A stretch of DNA of 64,000 nucleotides. It comes from an uncultured bacterium. Lineage in GTDB: Bacteria > Verrucomicrobiota > Lentisphaeria > Victivallales > UBA1829. The stretch covers positions 1-64,000 of the forward strand of contig CACWOL010000013.1 of assembly GCA_902762495.1 (NCBI GenBank). The letters run 5' to 3'. The position numbers were made by a program, and so were the translations under genes. This document shows, in pieces, positions 51,344 through 60,831 of this stretch. A model generated the notes under the pieces. The model did no database searches. It saw only the letters and a program-made list of their open reading frames with translations, and was not told where the DNA came from. Numbering within the stretch: the stretch's first letter is position 1; each line of letters opens with the position of its first letter.

Positions 51344-52880
51344 TTATTCGATCGTCTTCGAATCCAGGCCGAACTGCTCGAACCCGAGGTTGGTGATCGG
51401 ATGTTCGATGCCGTGGATCAGATCGTTCTCCGTCGCGTTCAGCTCGTCGTGGAGCGATTCCGGCACGTTGTCGGACGGCTGGGCATATTCGGCGTGCACG
51501 GAGAGGATCAGCTCGGTCTCGCGGGCGGATTCGGATTCCGAGGAGAACGCCCAGCCGAGGATCGGGATGTCCTTCAGGATCGGGATGCCGGACACGCTGC
51601 GGACAATCTGCTTGCGCTTGATGCCGCCGATCACGAAGTCGCGCGCCTCGTACCCCAGGTGGATTTCCGTCTCGAAATCGGACTTGCTGAGGCGGGGCGT
51701 GCCGTCGCTGTTCCAGCCGAGCAGGCTCACGCCGGAGACCTTGATCGGCAGGACGGACGCTTTTTCGGCCACGACCGGGGTGACCTCCATGCTGAACTTG
51801 AAGCCTTCGGACGCCTTCGTGTTCTGGCGATTGCCATGTTCGATCGGAACGTCCGCGCCCGCGGGAAGTTTCGGCTTGCCGTCGATCAGGATGCCGTCGT
51901 TGATGGAGGTGTCATCCGACCTTCGCGCGCCCGGTGGAGGTCAGGAAGTCAAAATACTTCGTGTTCCACTTCGGATTGAAGTTGAAGAAGTCGGTGCGGC
52001 TGCTGTGGGAGCCGTCGATGCCGCCCGCGAACGTCCGCGCCCAGTTGTTGCGGTAGCGGCCGCCGACGGAGAAGAAGTCGATCCCGTCGTTGTTCTTCCA
52101 GCTCTGGAAGTCGACGCCGAGTTTGTCGTCGTTCTCCGTGCTGACCTCGTAGAGGCAGTACGAGAGGCGGATTTCCGGCATCGGCTTGTCATACGATTCC
52201 AGCTGCTCCTTGATGCCGTTCCAGCTCCAGTAGGACGAGGCGACGAAGAGAGCGTTCAGGCCGCCGTCGACGACCAGTTTGTCCACGCCGTGCGAGAATT
52301 CGACGTCCTCGGTGGTCGCGCCGACTCTCAGAAGCATTTCGCGGAGGTTGGCGGCAGTGTTCGCTTTCGGGAAGTAGAGGAACAGGCCCTTGCCCGTGAT
52401 GAGCTCCATGCCGGGCTGATCCAGACCCGCGATGATCTCGTCGATGCTGTCGCCTTTTCCGCGGTTCTCAAACCGGTAGTCCTCGGCGGAAACCAGCACG
52501 ATGCCGCGTCCGTCATTGTACCTGACGGCGTCAACCGCAACGGGGTTTCCCACGACCTGTGTGGCATTCACCACGCCCTGAATATAGCCTCGGATCGTAT
52601 AGGGATTGGTGTGTTTCAGCTCGTACAGCTTCGTGATGACGAAGGGGTCGGTATTGCCGCGGATGAAATGAACGGCATCTTCGCCGTCCTTCAGGTCCAC
52701 GCGGATCTGCGTCTGGACGGTGCTGCTGCCGTAGCCTTCCGTGGGGGCGTTGTTGTACGCCTGGGGCGAGCCGGGAATCCCGTGCGGGGTGAAATCGACC
52801 GACACATCATCATCGGAAAACACGGAGACGGCTGCGAGGAGAAACGCAGTTGCGAAAAGATGTTTCATCATGGTTTTCAT
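51344..52880 (-). pseudogene. Secretin-like protein, frameshifted
   Basis: Two reading frames together encode one protein of about 510 residues. The first frame (52880 to the TGA at 51912) has a signal peptide (MKHLFATAFLLAAVSVFS), then repeats like the N-domains of type II/III secretins (KLYELKHTNPYTIRGYIQGV). The second frame (from about 51916 to 51344) holds the secretin C-terminus (VSGIPILKDIPILGWAF, then ETELILSVHAEY). A one-base shift near 51914-51930 breaks it after TSTGRAK. Either true decay, a sequencing error or recoding; no slippery site is obvious. Start 52880 behind AAAGGAG, 20 bp after its paralogue. Confidence 0.75.
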
Positions 52881-52900
52881 GGTTCATGCTCCTTTCCCGA

Positions 52901-54336
52901 TCAGCGGTCGGGACCGAAATCGGATTCGACGATAGGTTCGGCAGCCAGGATCGGGCCGTCCGGGTGAACGAGCGAGGCTTCGGCGGTCACGACGACGTAG
53001 GTCCGCTCCCTGATGCTGGTGGTGGTGCCGAAGAGGTATTTCAGCACGGGGATCTTCACCAGGAACGGGATGCCTACGGTCTGCTCCACGTCGTTTTCGC
53101 GGACATAGGACGCCAGGAGCTTTTCGGTCTTGAACCCGAGCGTAAGCTCGCCGGAGGCTGTGGCGACGTCGCCGAGTTCGTCGCCGCGGTTGCTCCGCTC
53201 CGTCACGCTCTTCGACGCGAGCTTGTAGGCGAACACGACCCCGCCGTCGGACGTTTCATAATATTCCTGCGTGGAGGGGATACGGCCCCTCAGCGCGGCC
53301 TGTTCCTCCCTTGCAGCGTCGAAACAGATGACCGGGTTGATCACGGAGAGCGTGATGCTGCTGTCGCCGCCCGTGACCACGCTCATGCGGTCGTCGTCGT
53401 CCTTCGCGATATTCTCATAGCCGGGCACGAGGCTGGCTTTGTAGATTTTCGGCAGGTGCTGGTTCTGCTCTTCCGTCTCGTAGACCGGCGTATTCACGAA
53501 CGTGAGTTCGGCTTCCGCGGCGAGTTTCGCGTTGCCGGACTGCTGAAGCACGCGGATGAAGCTCAGATCGAACTTCGGCGCGGTAAAGAATCCGCCGTAC
53601 CCCCAGCCCGAGGAGAAATCTTTCGTGAGGTCAACCAGCTGAGTCGCCCCGCCGACGAGATTCCAGACCGCCTCGTTGGAGAAGATCTTCCCGGTGTCGA
53701 ATCCGGCGGAAAAGATGTCGAGGCCGGGGCCGTTCTTCCATGCCAGGTAGTCCAGCCCGATGTCGCGCAGCTTGCTTTCGCGGATCTCGTAGTATTTGAG
53801 CTTGAGGTTGACCTGCGGAAGCGGCCGGTCCAGATACTTGATCCAGTTGAGCGCGGCCATCGCGGCGGCCCGGTCGTCCTTCCAGTAGATCGTGTTCGTG
53901 TCCTCGTTCAGGTAGATCGTGCCTTCCGGGCTCCTCAACCCGGCGTTGATGATGCGGAGCATCTCGGTCCCGAGGCGGTAGTTCGGGTGATAGGTCACCC
54001 GGGTGACGCCGGTCCCCTCGATGATGGAGCCGTATTCGTCCGGCTTGCCAGGCACGTCCAGTCCGGCGATCAGCGCGTCCACGTAGGGGATGAAGTCTTC
54101 TCCGGTCGAGACAAGCAGATAGTGCTTGTCGGCATTGTTGTTGTTCACACGGTCCACCAGCGAAAACGCATTGTAGCGGGTGATTGCGGCGAGGATGAAC
54201 GGGCGGACGTCGGGCGGCTTCGTGTATTTCAGCTCATAGAGCCTGCTGGCGAAGCGGACCTGGGCGTAAGGATCAACAAAGCAAAATGTTTCAGGCAGTT
54301 TGCGTTTGTCTTTCGAGTGGATTGTGGGTCTTTCAT
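52901..54336 (-). CDS. Secretin-like paralogue with disrupted 5' end
   Basis: About 460-475 residues of a second secretin-like protein: RLYELKYTKPPDVRPFI aligns with the neighbour, and the C-terminus has VGIPFLVKIPVLKYLFG and RERTYVVVTAEASLV. The main frame stays open to 54514, but its only upstream initiators are TTG/GTG codons without ribosome binding sites or a signal peptide. A good start (AAGGATT, 7 nt, ATG 54336) reads MKDPQSTRKTNANCLKHFA in another frame. The N-terminal signal and first domain therefore appear lost or shifted near 54270-54300. The coordinates use that ATG; the true start is uncertain and it may be a pseudogene. Confidence 0.55.
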
Positions 54337-54617
54337 TTGTAGCAATCCTTATGGTGAGGGGTATTGGGGATTGCACAGGAAAGATCAGGAAGCCGGATAC
54401 GGATGAACGTCTCCAAGCCACCCGTATCTTCCCCGGCAAAGGGTTAGCGGGCGGCTCGTCAAATAATAATATCAATCGCGATGAACGCAAAAAGGCTGAT
54501 CTGAGCGGAAACAATGCGGGATCTCACGGCGGAGCGGGCCCCGTCATGTCTGCCGAGATCATCTGTAGTGTGAGAAACCATATCAGCCTCTGTTTGCAGT
54601 AAAAGTTATAAGCATAT
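54337..54617 (-). other. Long leader of the secretin-like operon
   Basis: About 280 bp between the minus-strand promoter and the ATG at 54336. It stays open in the frame of the gene (no stops from 54514) but lacks a credible start. It may be the remnant of a deleted signal-peptide region. No RNA structure stands out. Confidence 0.4.
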
Positions 54618-54645
54618 AAAATAGCATGCATTATGAAAAAGTCAA
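54618..54645 (-). promoter_or_regulatory. Promoter of the secretin-like gene pair
   Basis: Minus strand TTGACT (54640-54645), 16-bp spacer, extended -10 TGcTATTTT (hexamer 54618-54623). Confidence 0.6.
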
Positions 54646-54774
54646 GTCGGGAATCATGAAACATAACCGAAAAAGACGTGAAATGCAACTTCGCGGAAAA
54701 TACAGCTTTCGTCCTTTTTTTAAGTTTCAAATCATAAAACGCGAGTTTTTTTATCCTTTTTCGCGTGAGCCGCC

Positions 54775-54803
54775 TTGATAATAGTACGCGCGAGGGGTAT
54801 ATT
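54775..54803 (+). promoter_or_regulatory. Promoter of paaK-ACT
   Basis: TTGATA (54775-54780), 17-bp spacer, TATATT (54798-54803). Divergent from the secretin-like promoter about 130 bp away. Confidence 0.65.
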
Positions 54804-54892
54804 ATTAGTCAAAACTTCAGGCAGAAATATGGAACCGCCATATCTTCGTACGGTCCGCCCTGAAGAACAAAAAACTAACCCAAGGCACCATC

Positions 54893-56221
54893 ATGAAACC
54901 CACCCAGGCAGTCCCGATGAATCCCATCAGCGCGATGGACTTCATCCCGCAGGAACAGCTTCATTCGCTCCAGCTCGCACGCCTCCGCGAAATGGTCGAC
55001 CTCGCCTACGCCAACGTCCCGCTCTTCAAGGCGCGTCTGGACGAGCGCGGCATCAAACCCGACGACATCCAGAAGCTCGAGGACATCCGGCTGCTTCCGT
55101 TTACGGTGAAGGCCGACCTCCGCGACACCTATCCCTTCGGCCTCTTCGCCTCGCCGATGAAGGACATCGTGCGCCTCCATGCGTCCAGCGGCACAACCGG
55201 CAAGCCCATCGTGGTGGCGTATACCCGCCAGGACCTCGACGTGTGGTCGACCGCCGTCGCGCGCGCCCTCGCCGCGGTCGGCGTCCATGAAGGCGACATC
55301 GCGCAGGTCTCCTACGGCTACGGCCTCTTCACCGGCGGCCTCGGCGCGCACAGCGGATTCGAGAAGATCGGCGCGACCGTGATCCCGGCGTCCGGCGGCA
55401 ATACAGAACGCCAGGTAATGCTGATGAAGGATTTTGGCGTGACCTGCGTGGCATGCACCCCGAGCTACTTCCTGCACATGATCGAGACCGCCGAAAAAAT
55501 GGGCATCGACATGCGCGAACTCCCCGTCCGCCTCGGCATCTTCGGCGCGGAACCCTGGACCGAAGCCATGCGCGCCCAGATCGAGAAGAAGTCCGGCATC
55601 AAAGCGTATGACATCTACGGCCTCTCCGAGATCGTCGGACCCGGCGTCGGCTGCTCCTGCCCCGAACAGGAAGGCCTCCACATCTTCGAAGACTTCTTCT
55701 ATCCCGAGATCATCGACCCCGCCACCGGCGAAGTCCTCCCGGACGGCCAGGAAGGCGAACTCGTCCTCACCACGCTGGCGAAGCACGCCATGCCCATGAT
55801 CCGCTACCGCACCCGCGACATCACCAGCATCATGACCTCGAAATGCGCCTGCGGACGCACCATCCGCCGCATCAGCAAGATCGGCCGCCGCAGCGACGAC
55901 ATGTTCATCATCCGCGGCGTGAACGTCTTCCCGACCCAGATCGAGACCGCGATCATGAGCGTGGAATCGGTCCTGCCCGTGTACCAGATCATCCTGACCC
56001 GCGACCACGGCCTGGACAACATCGAGGTCGATATCGAGGTCAACGAGGCCATCTTCCACGACCGCGTGTCCGCCATCGAGGACATCCGCCACACCATCGG
56101 CCACGCCATCGAACGCATCCTCGGCATCCGCGTCTTCGTCAAGATGTGCGCCCCGAACTCCATCCCGAGAAGCGAAGGCAAGGCCAAACGCGTGATCGAC
56201 CGCCGCAACCTCAACGCATAA
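54893..56221 (+). CDS. paaK: Phenylacetate-CoA ligase
   Basis: A 442-residue adenylate-forming ligase that activates aryl-acetates with CoA. Motifs: LHASSGTTGKPIVVAYT (P-loop-like), YGYGLFTGGLG, GAEPWTEAMR, DIYGLSEIVGPG, MIRYRTRDIT and the hinge region GRSDDMFIIRGVNVFPTQIE. It pairs with IorAB: together they allow arylacetate to arylpyruvate (reductive aromatic amino acid synthesis) or the reverse in fermentation. The ACT gene follows after 16 bp. Ribosome binding site CAAGG. Confidence 0.93.
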   Translation: MKPTQAVPMNPISAMDFIPQEQLHSLQLARLREMVDLAYANVPLFKARLDERGIKPDDIQKLEDIRLLPFTVKADLRDTYPFGLFASPMKDIVRLHASSGTTGKPIVVAYTRQDLDVWSTAVARALAAVGVHEGDIAQVSYGYGLFTGGLGAHSGFEKIGATVIPASGGNTERQVMLMKDFGVTCVACTPSYFLHMIETAEKMGIDMRELPVRLGIFGAEPWTEAMRAQIEKKSGIKAYDIYGLSEIVGPGVGCSCPEQEGLHIFEDFFYPEIIDPATGEVLPDGQEGELVLTTLAKHAMPMIRYRTRDITSIMTSKCACGRTIRRISKIGRRSDDMFIIRGVNVFPTQIETAIMSVESVLPVYQIILTRDHGLDNIEVDIEVNEAIFHDRVSAIEDIRHTIGHAIERILGIRVFVKMCAPNSIPRSEGKAKRVIDRRNLNA

Positions 56222-56237
56222 CACAGGAGACGTCAGC

Positions 56238-56675
56238 ATGAAACTCAAACAGATTTCTCTCTTCGTCGAGAACAAGCCCGGCACGGTCAACGCCGCGCTG
56301 AAACTCCTGGCCGACAACGGGGTCAACATCTCCACGCTCTCGCTCAGCGACAGCAAATTCTTCGGCGTGCTGCGTCTCCTGATCCGCGACTGGGAAAAGG
56401 CGCGCGACCTCCTCGAAGCGCACAATTTCGCCGTCAAGATCACCGACGTCGTCGCGATCGAAGTCGACCACGCCGCCGGCAGCCTCTCCAAGATCCTCGA
56501 AGTCCTCGACCGGCATCAGGTCAACATCGAATACCTGTACGCCTTCGCCGCCGGACTCCACGGCAAGGCCGCCATCATCTTCCGGTTCGCCGACCCCGAC
56601 GACGCCATCGAAAAGATCAAGAGCGAACTCAAGATCGTCGAACCTCTCGATCTCTTCCGCGAGATCCCGAATTGA
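56238..56675 (+). CDS. ACT-domain protein
   Basis: A 145-residue protein made of two ACT domains (KQISLFVENKPGTVNAALKL at the start; DHAAGSLSKILEVLDRHQVN near residue 75). ACT domains bind amino acids. This tandem-ACT family is regularly next to iorA/iorB/paaK, where it probably senses an aromatic or branched amino acid for the pathway. Ribosome binding site AGGAGA. The last base of its stop overlaps the next gene's ATG. Confidence 0.88.
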   Translation: MKLKQISLFVENKPGTVNAALKLLADNGVNISTLSLSDSKFFGVLRLLIRDWEKARDLLEAHNFAVKITDVVAIEVDHAAGSLSKILEVLDRHQVNIEYLYAFAAGLHGKAAIIFRFADPDDAIEKIKSELKIVEPLDLFREIPN

Positions 56676-57853
56676 TGGAATTGTCCGTTCCGGTTTCGCG
56701 TATCGCGTTCGGAGGTGACGGCGTGGGCCGGCTCCCGGACGGCAAGGTCTGTTTCATCCCGGGCGCTCTGCCCGGGGAAACGGTCCGCGCGGAAATCACC
56801 CATGAGGCGAAGTCGTTTTCGCGCGCCGGAGTTCTGGACGTGCTGACGGCTTCGCCCGAACGCGTCAAGCCGGACTGCCCGCTCGCCGGAACCTGTCCCG
56901 GCTGCGTGTACCGTCATGTCTCCTACGACTGCGAACTGGAATGGAAGGACCGTCAGTTTCACGATTTCCTCACGCGCGGCAATCCCGCCGGAAAAGACAT
57001 CCGGTTTCTGCCGCCGCTGGGCGCGCCGTCCCGCAACGGCTGCCGGAACAAACTGACATTTGTCTGCGAAAACGGCGCGTTCTGTTACCGCGGACTCGAC
57101 AACATAACGGCGGTCCCCGTGCAGGACTGCCTGCTCGGACACCCCGCCATCCGCGAACTCCTCAAGACCGCCGAACCCGGCGCGGACGGACAGAAACGCA
57201 CGTTCCGCCGGACGCTTCACGACGGCGCACTGGACTCCGGTTCGGAGGAATGGAAAACGATCACGCATCTGACGGAACAGCTCGGTCCGTACGGGGAGTT
57301 CCGCGTGCCGAAGACTTCGTTCTTCCAGGTCAACCCGGACATGTCGCCGAAGCTGGCGGAACGCGTGCTTACATTATTGAAAGATACTGAAACACAGCAG
57401 TTTCTCGAGCTTTACTGCGGCATCGGCGTCTTCTCCATCCTCGCGGCGGAAGCGATCCCCGGACTCACGGCGCGCGCGGTCGAGCTGGACAAAGCGGCGA
57501 TCGACGCGGCGAAATTCAATGCCGCGCGGCATGGCGTCGCCGAGCGCTGCACGTTTCTGGCGGCGGACGCGGGCGAAGCGTTCCATACGCTGGTATCCTC
57601 CTGCGATCCGGCGAAGTGTTGCGTCCTCGTGGATCCGCCGAGAACGGGTCTCCCGGGCTCTCTGACGCGCGAAATCGGGGAATTCGGCCCGGAGACTGTC
57701 CTGTATGTTTCCTGCGGCCCTGACACGCTCCGGCGCGATGCCGACCGTCTCGCTAAACACGGCTACGTCATTCAGACGGCCGGCATGATCGACATGTTCC
57801 CCGCCACCGGCCACTTCGAGTCCGTTACGCTTTTCCGGAGGTGTGCATCATGA
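56675..57853 (+). CDS. RNA (uracil-5-)-methyltransferase, RlmD/TrmA-like
   Basis: A 392-residue m5U methyltransferase of rRNA or tRNA. An N-terminal TRAM-like domain (FGGDGVGRLPDGKVCFIPGALPG reads across residues about 11-33) precedes the iron-sulfur cysteines C-x5-C-x2-C (CPLAGTCPGC). The SAM fold shows FLELYCGIGVFSILAAEA, and the catalytic parts are VDPPRTGLPG and VLYVSCGPDTLRRD with the active Cys. It starts at the stop of the ACT gene (TGATG) and overlaps radC by 4 bp, so it belongs to the same transcript. Confidence 0.85.
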   Translation: MELSVPVSRIAFGGDGVGRLPDGKVCFIPGALPGETVRAEITHEAKSFSRAGVLDVLTASPERVKPDCPLAGTCPGCVYRHVSYDCELEWKDRQFHDFLTRGNPAGKDIRFLPPLGAPSRNGCRNKLTFVCENGAFCYRGLDNITAVPVQDCLLGHPAIRELLKTAEPGADGQKRTFRRTLHDGALDSGSEEWKTITHLTEQLGPYGEFRVPKTSFFQVNPDMSPKLAERVLTLLKDTETQQFLELYCGIGVFSILAAEAIPGLTARAVELDKAAIDAAKFNAARHGVAERCTFLAADAGEAFHTLVSSCDPAKCCVLVDPPRTGLPGSLTREIGEFGPETVLYVSCGPDTLRRDADRLAKHGYVIQTAGMIDMFPATGHFESVTLFRRCAS

Positions 57854-58572
57854 CGCCGGAAGACAGATTCGGGCACAGACAGCGCCTGCGCGAGAAGTTC
57901 GAGAAGCACGAACAAGATGCGTTTCTCGACTACGAACTGCTGGAACTGATCCTGACGTATTCCATCCCGCGCCGTGACGTGAAACCTATCGCAAAGGAAC
58001 TGATGAACCGGTTCCACACGTTCCCCGGCGTCATGGATGCCAGCCCCGAGGATCTGGCGCAGGTGCCCGGCCTCGGTCAGAACTCCGTCACGCTGCTGAA
58101 ACTGATCCGCTGCGCGAACGTGCGGTATCTGGCGCGGACGATGGAGTCGCTGCCGCTGCTGGATTCGCCGCGCATCTTCGCCGACTACGCCCGCATGCGG
58201 CTCGGCGACAAAAACAACGAAGTCACCCTCATTTTCTACCTGAACACGCAGAACCGCCTGATCCGCTGCGACGCGCCGGGTTCCGGCTCGGTCGACGCCG
58301 TGAGCATCTACCCGTCCGAAGTCGCGAAAACCGCCCTGCTCTGCGGCGCGCGTTCGGTCGTCCTCTGCCACAACCATCCCGGCGGAAACTTCATGCCGTC
58401 CCGCGATGACGATGCCATCACGTTCAGCATCTGCAAGGCGCTCACCGCGCTCGGGCTCGTCCTGCTGGACCATGTGATCGTGTCGCGGTTCGGGTTCTAC
58501 AGCTACCGCGAGCACGAACATGAACGCGGACGCGCCAATCTGCTGTCGAAACTGGAAGGAGATTGCACATGA
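57850..58572 (+). CDS. radC: RadC/YicR-family JAB-domain protein
   Basis: A 240-residue protein. A helix-hairpin-helix part (DASPEDLAQVPGLGQNSVTLLKLI) is followed by a JAB/MPN metalloenzyme-like domain with the zinc motif VLCHNHPGGNFMPSRDD and the catalytic-region Glu near the domain start. Despite its name it is not a proven repair enzyme; function remains unclear. Start 57850 behind GGAGGTG. It overlaps acpS by 4 bp. Confidence 0.9.
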   Translation: MTPEDRFGHRQRLREKFEKHEQDAFLDYELLELILTYSIPRRDVKPIAKELMNRFHTFPGVMDASPEDLAQVPGLGQNSVTLLKLIRCANVRYLARTMESLPLLDSPRIFADYARMRLGDKNNEVTLIFYLNTQNRLIRCDAPGSGSVDAVSIYPSEVAKTALLCGARSVVLCHNHPGGNFMPSRDDDAITFSICKALTALGLVLLDHVIVSRFGFYSYREHEHERGRANLLSKLEGDCT

Positions 58573-58985
58573 TTTTCGGAATCGGAACGGACATCGCCGA
58601 CTGCGTCCGCGTGGGCTCCATCTACGCGAAGCACGGCCACCATTTCGTCAAAAATATCCTCACGCCTGCCGAACTCGAACGCATGGCGGAGCTGAAGGAC
58701 CCGAAGGAATATATCGCGGGACGCTGGGCGGCCAAGGAGGCATTCTCCAAGGCGCTCGGCACCGGCATGTGCGCGGAATGCGCCTTCGTGGAGATCGAGG
58801 TGCTGTCCGACGAACGCGGCAAGCCGTTCGTGAAGCTGTACGCCGCGACCGCCGAGACCGCGAAACGCCTCGGCATCACTCGCATCCACGTCTCCATCAG
58901 CCACGAACGCGAGCTCGCAACGGCATTCGTCGTGCTCGAAACGGCGGACGGCGCGGCACAGGACAACAAGGAGGCCAAACCATGA
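58569..58985 (+). CDS. acpS: Holo-[acyl-carrier-protein] synthase
   Basis: A 138-residue phosphopantetheinyl transferase that activates ACP for fatty acid synthesis. The family motifs are IFGIGTDIADCVRV (metal Asp), YIAGRWAAKEAFSKALGTG (metal Glu and CoA contact), and HVSISHERELATAFVVLE. Start at ATG 58569 behind GAAGGAGA, overlapping radC. The downstream heptosyltransferase overlaps it by 4 bp. Confidence 0.93.
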   Translation: MIFGIGTDIADCVRVGSIYAKHGHHFVKNILTPAELERMAELKDPKEYIAGRWAAKEAFSKALGTGMCAECAFVEIEVLSDERGKPFVKLYAATAETAKRLGITRIHVSISHERELATAFVVLETADGAAQDNKEAKP

Positions 58986-60031
58986 CCATCCGGCCCGAAC
59001 AATGGCGTGAAGGACTGCTCGTGCGTTCGCCGAACTGGCTCGGCGACCTCGTGATGACGTTTCCCGCGCTCATGCTCCTGAAACGCCTCCTCCCCGAATT
59101 CTGCTCCCTCTCCGTGATCTGTCCCGCCGGACTCGCGCCCGTGCTCGATGCGCTGGACGAGACAGTCGACGAGATCGTTCCCGTCGCCGATCCGCACGCA
59201 TTCCCGACGAAAAAAGAACTATTCCCGCTCGTACACCGGCATTTCGGCGCGGGCATCCTGTTCAACAACTCGCTCCGGGACGCCGTCGTGATGCGCCGTC
59301 TGGGCGTGAAGCCTCTCTACGGCGCGGCGGCGCGCGGACGCTCCATCCTGCTCCGCGAACCGATCACATTCCCCAAGCGCGTCTCCGGCCAGCTCAATCC
59401 GCCGCATCAGGCGAGACGCTGCCTTGAAGTCGCGAAGAAGCTCGGCATCGACGACTGGGACGGTGTCTCCATGCCCGCCATTCATCCTGATTTCGACGCT
59501 AAACGCTTTGAACTTGCGTTCGAACGCCCCTTCCCCGATGAGAAACACCCCGTTCTCGCAGTCGCGCCGGGGGCGGCGTTCGGCGACGCAAAACGCTGGG
59601 ACGCGAGCGCGTTCCACGCCGTGGCGGACCACTGGCAGAGGAAACGCAACGGATTCGTGATCCTGCTCGGGTCGAAGACGGAAGCGCCGATCTGCGACAA
59701 ATGCGCCGAGGGACTGACGCCAAGCCTGACGCTGAACCTTGCCGGGAAGACATCGCTCCACGCGCTCATGTTCATCCTGAAGCATGCCGCATACTGCGTC
59801 GCGAACGACAGCGGCATCATGCACCTCGCCGCCGCCATAGGCACGCCGGGCACCGCCGTCTTCGGCTCCACCGACATGGCCGCCACAGGGCCGCTTTCCC
59901 CGAAATGGAACGTCCTGTACCGGAAGGAATCCTGCTCGCCGTGTTTCAAGCACGTCTGCCCGCTCGGCACGCGCGCCTGCATGCAGGCGATCAAGGTCGC
60001 CGATGTGCTGAAGACCCTCCCGAAGCCCTGA
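58982..60031 (+). CDS. waaF: Lipopolysaccharide heptosyltransferase II-like
   Basis: A 349-residue GT9 glycosyltransferase adding heptose from ADP-heptose to the LPS inner core. Motifs: LLVRSPNWLGDLVMTFPAL, the donor-site LAVAPGAAFGDAKRW, LLGSKTEAPICDKCAEG, and VANDSGIMHLAAAIGTPGTAVFGSTD. The C-terminus carries a Cys-rich segment (ESCSPCFKHVCPLGTRACM) seen in WaaF homologues. It complements hldA at 47 kb. Last gene of the paaK-led run; no terminator hairpin follows. Confidence 0.88.
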   Translation: MTIRPEQWREGLLVRSPNWLGDLVMTFPALMLLKRLLPEFCSLSVICPAGLAPVLDALDETVDEIVPVADPHAFPTKKELFPLVHRHFGAGILFNNSLRDAVVMRRLGVKPLYGAAARGRSILLREPITFPKRVSGQLNPPHQARRCLEVAKKLGIDDWDGVSMPAIHPDFDAKRFELAFERPFPDEKHPVLAVAPGAAFGDAKRWDASAFHAVADHWQRKRNGFVILLGSKTEAPICDKCAEGLTPSLTLNLAGKTSLHALMFILKHAAYCVANDSGIMHLAAAIGTPGTAVFGSTDMAATGPLSPKWNVLYRKESCSPCFKHVCPLGTRACMQAIKVADVLKTLPKP

Positions 60032-60048
60032 AACAGGATACGTCTGCC

Positions 60049-60711
60049 TTATATCCTCTTCCCCCAGAAAGCGTATAATGTTTCGTCGTTCATGATGACG
60101 TCAAGGTTATCATTGAGCACGTCGAGCGCTTTCTGATAATCGGAAGCGGATAGTACGGAACGGATCCATTCGGGGGATAACAGCTCCATTTCCGTCGAGA
60201 TATACACGATCCATTCCGCATGGGCAAAACTCAGATTCTCCTTCAGCTCGGAGAACAGGGCGTCCGGGCTGAACTCAGGAATGCCCGGCGACAGCCGGAA
60301 CAGCACGTCAAGCACGCTTTCCACCGAGTTGCAACCGGACGGATAAAGACCGTGATCGCCGTTTCCTTCCAGTAAAAACGATGATGTCGCTTTCCGGAAA
60401 AGATTGTGGAATGCGGAAACGACCGGAGCGATCAAATCATCCTCTTTCAACCGTTCACAGTTGTCCTCGATCCAAACGGAAAAGTGTTCGAGGAAATCGC
60501 ATGCATCCGCCTGATTTTCGATGTAAGCACAAGCGAGAGGGATATAATAGCCCACCTCTTCGTAAGTCCCGGCGGGCAGCTTCCCCTGAAAAAGACAATC
60601 GAAGTCACGCCAGTCAAGCTCCGTATCCTTTTTCGACAGGATCCCGGCCAGTTCCTCCTGCGAGAAATCACTCATCGGATCGCTCAGGCGCACTGGCTTT
60701 TTGTATTTCAT
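60049..60711 (-). CDS. Unknown cytoplasmic protein
   Basis: A 220-residue acidic protein without signal peptide or membrane segment. Features: repeated aromatic/acidic helices (ELDWRDFDCLFQGKLPAG; YYIPLACAYIENQADACDF; LSFAHAEWIVYISTEMELL), looking all-helical. No family recognised; the size and composition resemble immunity or SMI1/KNR4-type partners, but no toxin adjoins it. Base composition is visibly lower in GC than the core genes, a sign of acquisition. Start ATG 60711 behind GGGAGA. Confidence 0.6.
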   Translation of the reverse strand: MKYKKPVRLSDPMSDFSQEELAGILSKKDTELDWRDFDCLFQGKLPAGTYEEVGYYIPLACAYIENQADACDFLEHFSVWIEDNCERLKEDDLIAPVVSAFHNLFRKATSSFLLEGNGDHGLYPSGCNSVESVLDVLFRLSPGIPEFSPDALFSELKENLSFAHAEWIVYISTEMELLSPEWIRSVLSASDYQKALDVLNDNLDVIMNDETLYAFWGKRI

Positions 60712-60747
60712 GATCGTCTCCCGTTTTGATGGTTTGTTTTTACCATT

Positions 60748-60775
60748 ACTATAGCTGTCGTCAATCTGATTTCAA
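60748..60775 (-). promoter_or_regulatory. Promoter of the unknown 220-aa protein gene
   Basis: Minus strand TTGAAA (60770-60775), 16-bp spacer, TATAGT (60748-60753). Confidence 0.6.
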
Positions 60776-60831
60776 GCCGAAATACGCTTTTTTCATGTGC
60801 TTTAGAAAAAAGCGGACAGCGGTTGCAACTC

